The notes under the pieces are model-generated. The model did not search any database, was not told where the DNA came from, and saw nothing but the letters and a program-made list of their open reading frames with translations. A program made the position numbers and the translations under genes. From contig WGAL01000374.1 in assembly GCA_015494845.1 (NCBI GenBank), positions 1 to 8,969 of the forward strand: 8,969 bases of DNA, read 5' to 3'. Numbering within the stretch: position 1 is the first letter of the stretch; each line of letters starts with the position of its first letter. Below are positions 1-7,160 of this stretch, one piece after another. The stretch comes from Melioribacteraceae bacterium. GTDB lineage: Bacteria; Bacteroidota; Ignavibacteria; Ignavibacteriales; Melioribacteraceae.

Positions 1-771
1 GAAAAATACGCTTGGGACGGCGCGTGGTATTTGCGCGCGTTCGACGAAAACGGACATAAAATCGGTTCGCAAGAAAACGAAGAAGGCAAAATTTTCCTTA
101 ATCCGCAAAGTTGGGCTGTGTTTTCCGGACACGCCTTGCAAGAACGCGCAAAAACGGCGATGCAATCCGCTTACGAAAATCTCTGGACGGATTACGGGCT
201 TGCGTTGCTTAGTCCGCCGTATCGCAACGCCGACCACAACGTAATTAAAGCGGTTCTTTTTAACGACGGAATGAAAGAAAACGGCGCGATTTTTAATCAC
301 ACGCTCGGCTGGGCGGTGATTGCAGAAACTTTGTTGGGAAATAACAATCGCGCGTACGAGTATTACAAAGCGTATTTGCCGGCGCATTACAACAACAGCG
401 CGGATTTGCGCGAGATTGAGCCGTACGTTTATTGTCAATCCACGATGAGCAAATTCAGCAAGCAATACGGAAAATCCCGCTTGCCTTGGCTTACAGGAAC
501 GGCGTCGTGGGCTTACGTTGCGGCGACGCAATATATTTTCGGAATTCGTCCGGAATACGACGGGCTTACGCTTGACCCGGTAATCCCTTCGCATTGGGAT
601 AAATTCGAAATGCGCAGAATTTTCAGAGGAAACGAATTTGTAATAAACGTTCGCAATTCCGGCAAAGGCGAAAGAGTCGGCGAACTGTTTGTAAACGGCA
701 AGTTGATTAAAGGAAATAAAATTCCGGTTGATGAATTTCAAAAGACAAACAAAGTTGAAATTGAAATTTAA
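1..771 (+). CDS. GH94 disaccharide phosphorylase, C-terminal part (5' truncated by window)
   Basis: This is the 3' end of a glycoside hydrolase family 94 phosphorylase. The frame is open from base 1 (EKYAWDGAWYLRAFDENG), so the true start lies upstream and 256 residues are visible out of roughly 800 usual for the family. These enzymes cleave beta-linked disaccharides such as cellobiose or N,N'-diacetylchitobiose with phosphate, giving a sugar 1-phosphate, in the cytoplasm. Visible family signatures are WDGAWYLRAFD (residues 5-15), NEEGKIFLNPQSWAV (26-40), MKENGAIFNHT (91-101), EPYVYCQ (140-146) and LTGTASW (164-170). His100 and Thr165-Gly166 lie 65 residues apart, the same spacing as the phosphate-binding His and Thr-Gly that I recall for cellobiose and chitobiose phosphorylases. 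The catalytic Asp lies upstream of the window. The substrate (cellobiose, cellodextrin or chitobiose) cannot be fixed from this part. The stop codon directly touches the start of the GH9 gene, suggesting an operon. Confidence 0.9.
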   Translation, partial: EKYAWDGAWYLRAFDENGHKIGSQENEEGKIFLNPQSWAVFSGHALQERAKTAMQSAYENLWTDYGLALLSPPYRNADHNVIKAVLFNDGMKENGAIFNHTLGWAVIAETLLGNNNRAYEYYKAYLPAHYNNSADLREIEPYVYCQSTMSKFSKQYGKSRLPWLTGTASWAYVAATQYIFGIRPEYDGLTLDPVIPSHWDKFEMRRIFRGNEFVINVRNSGKGERVGELFVNGKLIKGNKIPVDEFQKTNKVEIEI

Positions 772-2492
772 GTGAAAAACTTCGCGATAATATTGTCCTT
801 TTTAGCGACGCTTGTAATTCAAGCGCAAGGCGTTTTCGTCAATCAAATCGGGTATTTCCTGGAAGCGAAGAGAAGAAAGTCGCAATTGTTACGTGCGATG
901 CGGATTCATTTTCAGTTTTCTCTATAAGCGAAAATAAAAGCGTATTCAAAGGCAAACTTTCTTCCCCGAAATATTGGTATGCATCGGACGAAATGGCGCG
1001 AACCGCCGATTTTAGCGCAGTTGCCGAACCTGGCAAATATAAGATTATTGTTGGCAACGTCGAATCATTTCCTTTTGAAATAAAAGATAAAGTTTACGAA
1101 AACGTCGCTAAAGCAGCGTTGAAAGCGTTTTATTATCAAAGAGCGTCTGCCGCGTTACCGGAAAAATACGCCGGTAAATGGGCGCGAAAATTTGCCGTCC
1201 CTGATACGGCTGTAATTGTTCATAAAAGTGCGGCGTCGCAAGGCAGAAAAGCAGGAAGCGTTATTTCCGCGCCGAAAGGTTGGTTCGACGCCGGCGATTA
1301 CAATAAATACATTGTCAATTCGGCAATAACGACATACACATTGATTTTATTGTACGAAACTTTTCCTGAAGCGTTTAAGTCCGTTAAAATCAATATTCCG
1401 GAAAGTTCGAATAATACGCCGGATATACTCGACGAAATTTTGTGGAATATCCGTTGGATGATGAAAATGCAAGACCCTGCCGACGGCGGCGTTTATCATA
1501 AACTTACTTACGCTAATTTTCAACCTTACGTAATGCCTGACGAAATAACCGCGCCGCGATTTGTCGTAGGGAAATCGACTTCAGCCGCGCTTGATTTTTC
1601 AGCTACTTTGGCACACTTCTCACTCGCGTTGAGGAAGAATAATCCTGAACTTAAATTGCTTTCGGACAGTTGTTTATTAATGGCAAAGAACGCTTGGAAT
1701 TGGGCAGTTAAAAATCCTGACGTGCATTTTCATAATCCGCAAGATATTTACACCGGCGAATATGCTGATAATTTTTTGCTCGATAATTTCTTTTGGGCAG
1801 GAATTGAACTTTTTCACGCTACAAAAGACAAATCTTATTTGCGTTATATGAACCGTTTAAGCGAAATGGTAACCGATTCGCTTTATTGGGCGCACGTTGC
1901 GATGTTGGGAATTCTGACGGCGTTGAATAATCAAGGTGACGCCGCATTTGAAGGATATGAAAATTTGGAAAAAGTTTTTCGTAACGCCGTAAATAATATT
2001 TACAAAAACTATCTTAATTCCCCTTATAAAATTTCGCTTGATGTTTTCAAGTGGGGAAGCAACGGAAATTTACTTAACGAGACATTGATTTTGTTGAATG
2101 CGTATAAACTTTACGGCAAAAAGGAATATCTCGATGCGGCGATTTCAAACGCGGATTACATTTTGGGAAAAAATCCCGTCAACATTTGCTACGTTACGGA
2201 TTTCGGTTCGAAATTCCCGATGAATATTCATCACAGAATAAGCATCGCCGACGGCGTTAAAGAGCCTGTGCCTGGTTTTGTTGTCGGCGGGCCTAATCCG
2301 AACGACGTTTCGGATATTGGTGCCTATAAATATCCGTCTCTTTTGCCGGCAAAATGCTACGCGGATAATGAAAATAGTTATTCCACAAACGAAGTTGCAA
2401 TAAATTGGAACGCGCCGTTGGTATTTGTCATGTTTTCAATTGAAAATTTTATGCAAAGAAATAATAAGATATCACTCAAAAAAAATTGGTGA
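772..2492 (+). CDS. GH9 glycosidase with N-terminal Ig-like domain, broken by an apparent frameshift
   Basis: This encodes a family 9 glycoside hydrolase (endoglucanase or cellodextrinase type) of about 573 residues if one lost base is restored. The GTG at 772 directly follows the upstream TAA. It gives a signal peptide (MKNFAIILSFLATLVIQAQG) and then VFVNQIGY, the usual beginning of the CelD_N Ig-like domain. The frame then breaks near 856. From 858 the domain continues in another frame (PGSEEKKVAIVT), and from the ATG at 993 to the stop there are 499 uninterrupted codons. Catalytic-domain marks, in corrected numbering: DAGDY at 173-177 with the two Asp, HHR at 487-489, and NEVAINWNAPLV with the acid Glu at about 541. 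The protein ends right after the catalytic domain, with no dockerin, CBM or T9SS domain, so a periplasmic site is likely. Most members act on beta-1,4-glucans; some GH9 enzymes act on glucosamine oligomers. The family call is firm; whether the gene is functional is uncertain. Confidence 0.9.
853..860 (+). other. Apparent one-base deletion (frameshift) in the GH9 gene
   Basis: Upstream reading gives VFVNQIGYF in the frame of the GTG at 772. Downstream reading gives PGSEEKKVAIV in the frame of 858. Adding a single T to the TTT run (855-857) joins them into VNQIGYFPGSEEKK, which matches the conserved start of CelD_N domains. No in-frame ATG, GTG or TTG exists between 858 and 993, so internal initiation would remove the signal peptide and most of the Ig-like domain. 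A sequencing or assembly error in a T run, or a genuine recent mutation, are both possible. Confidence 0.8.
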
Positions 2493-2496
2493 AATT

Positions 2497-4107
2497 ATGA
2501 AATATGTAAAAACATTTTTTATCGTAATTTTGGCGATGTTGGCGTTTACAAGATGCTCGACGAAGAGCAATCAAGCGCAAAACAAACGCCCGAATTTCGT
2601 TTTCGTAATTATCGATGATATGGAAAAGAATCAGATGAACTTTTTGCCGGAAGGAAAAGGCAAAAATCTAACGCCTCATATCGATAAGCTTGCGGAAGAA
2701 GGAACGATTCTGGTAAATCATTATGTGGCTTCCCCGGTTTGTACGCCTGCGCGGTTTAATTGTTTAACCGGAAAATTTGCAAGCAGGGCTAAAAACAAAG
2801 AGTTTCAGAGAGAAGCGTTAAAAAACAAACAAAGCGTTGTGCAATGGAATACGGATATTCTTCCTACCGATAAAAACACCTTGCCGAGAATTTTACAGAG
2901 AAACGGTTATCGCACCGGCTTTGTCGGAAAAAATCACGTAATGAAAGTTAAAGGTTGGACTTGGTTGCCTTTTGATACCGACCCGACGAAACCGGAAATC
3001 AAAAAAATTCTTGCAAGAAATAAAAAACTTGTCCAAGAAGGTTTTAAGAAAATGGGTTGGGATTTCGTTGAAAGCGTTTATTACAGAAATCCTGAAATGT
3101 TAGGCCCTGAAGCGTTGTCGGTTCACAATCAAGATTGGATTACGAAAGGCGCGATTGATTTTATCGAAAGCCAAGATAAAGACAAGCCGTTTTTCCTCTA
3201 TTTTGCGACAACTTTGGTGCATTGGCCTACGGAGGATAAACGCTCATGGAACGCAAATCCGCTTGCAACTGCTGACGGATTTCTTGACGATACTTTGCAT
3301 GTTCAGCCGCCGCGTCATACAATTAAAGAAAGAGTCGATAAAGCAGGAATTCACGGAAATAACTCATACAACGTCCTTTGGTTGGACGACGGAATCGGCG
3401 CTTTGGTGGACGCGCTGGAGAAAAACGGATTTCTCGATAATACGTACATCTTTTTCTTAAGCGACCACGGACAAGAAGCGAAAGGAACTTTGTATCAAGG
3501 CGGAATTCACGACCCTTGTCTCGTTTGGAAGAAAGGCGGATTGAAAGCCGGTCACATTGCCAAAACCCGTGTAATGAATATCGATTTTGCGCCGACAATG
3601 TTAGACCTCGCAGGAATTGATTATACCAAATACGGTTTTGACGGCACAAGTTTCAAGAGCGTTCTCGAAGGGGATACGAGCGAAGTTCATAAAACAATGT
3701 ATTTCGAATTGGGTTATACGCGCGCATTAATTAAAGGCGATTACAAATATTTAGCCTTGCGTTATCCTGAATATGCATTGAAATGGTCGATGGAAAAGCG
3801 TAAACAAATAGTTGATAGCATAAACGCTCGAAGAAGAAAGAGACATCAAATTCTTGCAAATCCGGAAGGTGACCCGACAAAACCGTTTAGCCATATTTCC
3901 TTAATTCCTGGCGGAAATAATGCGGAATTAACATCTACCGGAAAATTGCCTGGTTATTACGATCCTGATCAATTATACAATCTGAAAACCGATCCAGGCG
4001 AATTGCACAATTTAGCAAAGAATCCGAAGTACAAAGACGTATTGGAAGATATGAAGAACGAATTAAGAAAATATATTAAAGAATTGCCTTATGGTTTCCC
4101 ACTGTGA
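2497..4107 (+). CDS. Family S1 (formylglycine) sulfatase, probable lipoprotein
   Basis: The 536-residue product is an arylsulfatase-type sulfatase that would hydrolyse a sulfate ester on a sugar. The core begins RPNFVFVIIDD (residues 31-41), with metal-binding Asp40 and Asp41. The sulfatase signature CTPAR follows, with Cys82 as the residue converted to formylglycine and Arg86. SDHGQ (322-326) supplies later metal ligands, and DQLYNLKTDPGELHNLA is the typical C-terminal subdomain. The ATG at 2497 is preferred to an in-frame ATG at 2425 because it lies 4 nt after the GH9 stop and opens a signal peptide, whereas the earlier one lies inside GH9. Cys20 after LAFTR may be a lipobox cysteine, but Arg at -1 is unusual, so lipoprotein status is uncertain. 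Maturation needs a formylglycine-generating enzyme or anaerobic radical SAM maturase, not encoded here. The exact sugar and position cannot be inferred. Confidence 0.92.
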   Translation: MKYVKTFFIVILAMLAFTRCSTKSNQAQNKRPNFVFVIIDDMEKNQMNFLPEGKGKNLTPHIDKLAEEGTILVNHYVASPVCTPARFNCLTGKFASRAKNKEFQREALKNKQSVVQWNTDILPTDKNTLPRILQRNGYRTGFVGKNHVMKVKGWTWLPFDTDPTKPEIKKILARNKKLVQEGFKKMGWDFVESVYYRNPEMLGPEALSVHNQDWITKGAIDFIESQDKDKPFFLYFATTLVHWPTEDKRSWNANPLATADGFLDDTLHVQPPRHTIKERVDKAGIHGNNSYNVLWLDDGIGALVDALEKNGFLDNTYIFFLSDHGQEAKGTLYQGGIHDPCLVWKKGGLKAGHIAKTRVMNIDFAPTMLDLAGIDYTKYGFDGTSFKSVLEGDTSEVHKTMYFELGYTRALIKGDYKYLALRYPEYALKWSMEKRKQIVDSINARRRKRHQILANPEGDPTKPFSHISLIPGGNNAELTSTGKLPGYYDPDQLYNLKTDPGELHNLAKNPKYKDVLEDMKNELRKYIKELPYGFPL

Positions 4108-4142
4108 AAATATTTTAAATAAATGTCTTCCTCCTTATGTGT

Positions 4143-4178
4143 AAAATATGCCGTCGTCGCGTGCGGCGGCATGTTTTT
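4143..4178 (+). terminator. Intrinsic terminator closing the GH94-GH9-sulfatase unit
   Basis: ATGCCGTCG (4148-4156) pairs with CGGCGGCAT (4164-4172) over 9 bp with one G-T wobble, around a 7-nt loop. It is followed by TTTTT at 4174-4178. The A run at 4143-4146 can also pair with these T residues, lengthening the stem through a T-G wobble. It lies 36 nt after the sulfatase stop. Confidence 0.8.
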
Positions 4179-4330
4179 GATTTTAATAACAGATTGAAAA
4201 AAAGATTAAGAAAATTACATTAAGGTTTTAATAAACGAGTAATTGTAACATTTTATGCGATTGTTTATTGCAATAAAAATAAAAAAGGAAAATAAAGAGA
4301 AATAGCAAAAACAAATTATTTATTAACAAA
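4179..4330 (+). promoter_or_regulatory. AT-rich leader, probable promoter region of the LamG-sulfatase-GH10 unit
   Basis: This stretch lies between a terminator and a strong ribosome binding site, so a promoter is expected here. It is very AT-rich and holds no gene. One weak candidate pairs TTGTAA (4243-4248) with TATTGC (4266-4271) at 17-nt spacing, but the -10 match is poor. The TAnnTTTG -7 element of Bacteroidota was not found clearly. The placement rests on context rather than on a convincing motif. Confidence 0.4.
4264..4277. promoter_or_regulatory. 14-bp perfect palindrome, candidate operator
   Basis: TTTATTGCAATAAA is its own reverse complement. It sits 66 nt upstream of the LamG gene start and overlaps the only weak -10 candidate, a place where a dimeric regulator could bind. 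In such AT-rich sequence a chance palindrome is also plausible. No regulator is encoded in the window. Confidence 0.3.
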
Positions 4331-4338
4331 AAGGAGGT
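4331..4338 (+). promoter_or_regulatory. Strong Shine-Dalgarno sequence for the LamG/T9SS gene
   Basis: AAGGAGGT is a near-perfect match to the anti-Shine-Dalgarno sequence and ends 4 nt before the ATG at 4343. It is the strongest ribosome binding site in the window. The GH9 and first sulfatase starts have no clear one, and the second sulfatase and GH10 genes have only AGGA and AGAGGA. Confidence 0.8.
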
Positions 4339-4342
4339 AGCT

Positions 4343-5695
4343 ATGAGGTTGGCTATATTATTTATTGTGGTATTTCTAATGAATTCACTTTGGGCACAAA
4401 ATACTTATGTTATGGATGTCCAAAGTAGTAATGTAATGTTTTATATTGACGACAACGCATCCAACGATTTGGACCTAACATCCTCTTATACGATTGAATT
4501 TTGGGTATATGTTGATTCTTCGCGTCCCTCAGGTTCCGATAAATTGATGCAACGCGGTGCGGACGGAACAACCGGCTATTATTGGGAAATAAACGAAGGA
4601 GATGGTTCCGATAATACGCATTATCAACTGAAACTCCATACCTATAAGGATAATGGTTCTGGAGCGGAAAATTCTTATGTGGCAACACCGGACATAAGTT
4701 GTAATGAGTGGCATTTTGTATCATTTACTTATGATGAGTCAGTGCCACGTTTGTTAATTCATGTTGACGGAACAAGAGTTAAGGCAATAGGGAATTCGAA
4801 ATTTCAATTACCTGCTTCTGACCAACCGTTACATTTCTTTGCCGGATCAAATTCATATAATCCGTTTGAAGGAAGAATTGACGAATTAAGAATTTCGAAT
4901 ACAAACAGGCACGGTTGGAACGATTATACTGTTTCAACGACAGATCCTCCGTTTTCGGATGATGCAAATACTGTTTTGTTGTATCATTTTGACGATAACA
5001 CGGAATTGCCTCCGTTAAGTTCGGCAAGTAATTTTACTTTTACTCATCATAACGGTCGCCCGAGCGACGGAAACAGAGCAATTACTTCTTCGAATTATGT
5101 TTCGGTTTCAAATTTGCCGCTTCCGGTCGAATTAACGTCTTTTACTGCAAGCGTTTCCGGTTCAATCGTTGAATTGAATTGGCAAACAGCAACGGAAATA
5201 AATAATTCCGGATTCGAAATAGAACGTAGAAACGTAAATAATGATTGGCAAAAAATCGGTTTTGTAGAAGGCGCGGGCAATAGCAATTCGCCGAGAGAAT
5301 ATTCGTTTACGGATAATGTCGGTAAAGCAGGTAATTTTTCTTACAGATTAAAACAAATCGATTTGGACGGAAGTTACAAGTATTCGAATGAAATAGAGGT
5401 TACGATAGAAAATTCCATGACATTTGAATTAAAACAAAATTATCCGAACCCGTTCAATCCGACGACGACAATTAGTTACGTTCTTCCAAGCATAGCAGGA
5501 AGCAACGCGGCAAATGTAGAACCAATTGTTTACGACGCGCTTGGACGTAAAGTTGCAACGCTTGTAAACAAGGAACAAACTCCAGGTAATTATTCCGTTC
5601 AATTTAATGCTGGTAATTTACCGAGCGGTTTGTATTTCTATCGTTTGTCTTACGGTAACTTGGAGTTATCAAGAAAAATGCTCTTATTAAAATAA
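4343..5695 (+). CDS. Secreted LamG-like / FN3-like protein with T9SS type A sorting domain
   Basis: This 450-residue protein has no recognisable catalytic domain. A signal peptide ends near MNSLWAQ (residue 19). Residues about 20-216 look like a concanavalin A-like/LamG_3 jelly roll: YTIEFWVYVDSS, EWHFVSFTYD, LLIHVDGT, and EGRIDELRIS followed by LLYHFDD. Residues about 258-355 form an FN3-like spacer (LPVELTSFTASV, ELNWQTATE, YRLKQIDLDG). Residues 361-450 are the T9SS sorting domain (QNYPNPFNPTTTISY, YDALGRKVATLVN, GLYFYRLSYG), normally cleaved when the protein is anchored or released outside. The sorting domain has a longer loop than usual (SIAGSNAAN, 383-391). As first gene of its unit with the best ribosome binding site, it may be abundant. 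Glycan binding or cell-surface attachment is an inference from the LamG fold and the neighbours; the ligand is unknown. Confidence 0.88.
   Translation: MRLAILFIVVFLMNSLWAQNTYVMDVQSSNVMFYIDDNASNDLDLTSSYTIEFWVYVDSSRPSGSDKLMQRGADGTTGYYWEINEGDGSDNTHYQLKLHTYKDNGSGAENSYVATPDISCNEWHFVSFTYDESVPRLLIHVDGTRVKAIGNSKFQLPASDQPLHFFAGSNSYNPFEGRIDELRISNTNRHGWNDYTVSTTDPPFSDDANTVLLYHFDDNTELPPLSSASNFTFTHHNGRPSDGNRAITSSNYVSVSNLPLPVELTSFTASVSGSIVELNWQTATEINNSGFEIERRNVNNDWQKIGFVEGAGNSNSPREYSFTDNVGKAGNFSYRLKQIDLDGSYKYSNEIEVTIENSMTFELKQNYPNPFNPTTTISYVLPSIAGSNAANVEPIVYDALGRKVATLVNKEQTPGNYSVQFNAGNLPSGLYFYRLSYGNLELSRKMLLLK
5444..5547 (+). repeat. T9SS domain DNA repeat, copy 1
   Basis: This segment of the sorting-domain coding sequence shares long exact blocks with 8802-8920: CCGAACCCGTTCAATCC (5444-5460 and 8802-8818) and GTTTACGACGCGCTTGGACG (5528-5547 and 8901-8920). 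The DNA identity at synonymous sites in these blocks suggests a recently copied or converted module. The loop between the blocks differs in length and sequence. Confidence 0.7.
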
Positions 5696-5707
5696 ATAGG
5701 AAAACAA

Positions 5708-7150
5708 ATGAAGAAATTTATTTCATTATTGTTAATTGTATTTGTTATAGTTATTGTTTTTGCCGGTTGTAAAGGTAAAGATAAAAAGACGCAAAAGTTG
5801 AATGTTCTTTTTATTGCCGTGGATGATTTGAAGCCTAATCTCGGTTGTTACGGCGATACGGTTGTGAAATCCCCTAATATGGATAAACTTGCGGAGCGCG
5901 GAACAATTTTTACCGATAATCAATGTCAGCAAGCTGTGTGCGGACCATCTCGCGCAAGCTTGCTGACAGGCTGGCGTCCGGATAGAACTAAAATTTGGGA
6001 TTTGCATACTTTAATCAGAGATAAAAATCCGGACGTTGTAACTTTGCCGCAGTATTTTAAGCAACACGGTTACATTACTGCCGCGCGCGGTAAAATATTT
6101 GACCAGCGTTCCGTAGATAAATTGCACGATGAGGTCTCGTGGACTTATAAATATGAGTATCCTCAAAATAAAAGATGGATAAATTCAAAGAAAAGAGTTC
6201 CGACGCAAAATGTTGATTTGCCGGACGATAAATTTATCGACGGCGAAATATTGAATCAAAGCGTTGAATTACTTGAAAAAATGGCGAAAAGCGACAAACC
6301 ATTTTTTCTTGCCGTAGGATTTAAAAAACCGCATTTGCCTTTTGTTGCGCCTAAAAAATGTTGGGATAGATATGATAGAGACAAAGTTCCGTTGGCAAAA
6401 TTCCAGAAACACGCTAAAAATGCGCCGGAATTTGCTTTTCAACCGAGTTGGGAATTGCGTAGCGGTTACGACGATATTCCCAAAAACGATCCTTTGCCGA
6501 TAGATTTGCAGAAAGAACTTGTTCACGGTTATTACGCTTGTATTTCCCACACGGACGATCAAATAGGGAAATTGTTGAAAAAATTGGATGAACTCGGTTT
6601 AACCGAAAATACCGTAATCGTACTTTGGGGCGATCACGGCTGGCATCTCGGCGATCATATGATGTGGTGTAAGCATACGAATTTCGAGCAAGCAACTCGC
6701 GCGCCGCTTATTTTTGTCGCGCCTGGTTTCAAAGGCGGACAAAAATATTCACACCCGACCGAATTTGTCGATATATTTCCGACTTTGTGCGAATTAACCG
6801 GTTTGGATATTCCAAAAGGTTTGGACGGTAAGAGTCTTGTGGCTGTAATGAAAAATCCGCAAATGAAACTAAAAGATTATGCGGTTTCACAATTTCAAAG
6901 ACATAACGGAAAACAAGCGTTGGAAGGCTACACATTTCGCGATGACCATTACCGGCTAACGGTTTGGGTTCCGCAAAAAGTACGCGAAGGCGCGCCGTTT
7001 GATGAAAAGGAAGTTGTGGCATATGAACTTTACGACTACATAAAAGATCCACTTGAAACCGTTAATCATTACAACGAACCTGACTACGCCGAAATACAAA
7101 CTCGTTTAATGAATTACATGCGCGAATATTTTAAGAACAGAAAAAAATAA
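5708..7150 (+). CDS. Iduronate-2-sulfatase-type family S1 sulfatase, lipoprotein
   Basis: This encodes a 480-residue sulfatase. The N-terminus is a lipoprotein signal peptide, a hydrophobic run ending VIVFAGC with Cys21 as the lipidated residue. The core starts NVLFIAVDDLKPNLGCYG with metal-binding Asp39 and Asp40, then has QQAVCGPSRASLLTG with Cys78 as the formylglycine precursor and Arg82. WGDHGWHLGDH carries Asp309 and His310, and YELYDYIKDPLETVNHY closes the C-terminal subdomain. The pattern of VDDLKP, CQQAVCGPSR and PDVVTLPQYFKQHGY is typical of the iduronate-2-sulfatase-like subfamily, many bacterial members of which act on non-animal polysaccharides. Iduronate is therefore not implied. 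AGGA at 5698-5701 precedes the ATG by 6 nt, and the gap from the previous gene is 12 nt, so co-transcription is likely. It shares only the sulfatase motifs with the first sulfatase, suggesting attack on a different sulfate position. Confidence 0.93.
   Translation: MKKFISLLLIVFVIVIVFAGCKGKDKKTQKLNVLFIAVDDLKPNLGCYGDTVVKSPNMDKLAERGTIFTDNQCQQAVCGPSRASLLTGWRPDRTKIWDLHTLIRDKNPDVVTLPQYFKQHGYITAARGKIFDQRSVDKLHDEVSWTYKYEYPQNKRWINSKKRVPTQNVDLPDDKFIDGEILNQSVELLEKMAKSDKPFFLAVGFKKPHLPFVAPKKCWDRYDRDKVPLAKFQKHAKNAPEFAFQPSWELRSGYDDIPKNDPLPIDLQKELVHGYYACISHTDDQIGKLLKKLDELGLTENTVIVLWGDHGWHLGDHMMWCKHTNFEQATRAPLIFVAPGFKGGQKYSHPTEFVDIFPTLCELTGLDIPKGLDGKSLVAVMKNPQMKLKDYAVSQFQRHNGKQALEGYTFRDDHYRLTVWVPQKVREGAPFDEKEVVAYELYDYIKDPLETVNHYNEPDYAEIQTRLMNYMREYFKNRKK
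5924..5968. repeat. 12-bp perfect inverted repeat bracketing the sulfatase active-site codons
   Basis: TGTCAGCAAGCT (5924-5935) is the exact reverse complement of AGCTTGCTGACA (5957-5968). The 21-nt spacer encodes V-C-G-P-S-R plus one base pair of the flanking codon, so the arms flank the formylglycine signature exactly. The transcript could fold into a 12-bp stem here. It may only reflect the codons for QQA and SLLT. Confidence 0.6.
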
Positions 7151-7160
7151 AGAGGATAAA

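Noticed and set aside
853..860. Programmed -1 ribosomal frameshift in GH9
   Set aside because: TATTTCC is not a usual X-XXY-YYZ slippery heptamer and I saw no clear stimulatory hairpin. A simple base loss explains it better.
993..2492. GH9 gene starting at ATG 993
   Set aside because: This start lies in the middle of the Ig-like domain with no ribosome binding site. The missing part, including a signal peptide, is found upstream in another frame.
2425..2496. Earlier in-frame ATG extending the first sulfatase by 24 residues into GH9
   Set aside because: The extra residues have no signal-peptide character and overlap the conserved end of GH9. The ATG at 2497 opens a normal signal peptide 4 nt after the GH9 stop.
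3155..3460. Overlapping 101-codon + strand frame in the first sulfatase
   Set aside because: It lies wholly inside the sulfatase in another frame, has no family features, and is a shadow.
4243..4271. Sigma-70-like promoter TTGTAA - 17 nt - TATTGC
   Set aside because: The -10 hexamer matches the consensus poorly and the region is so AT-rich that such pairs are expected. It is mentioned only as a weak candidate within the leader.
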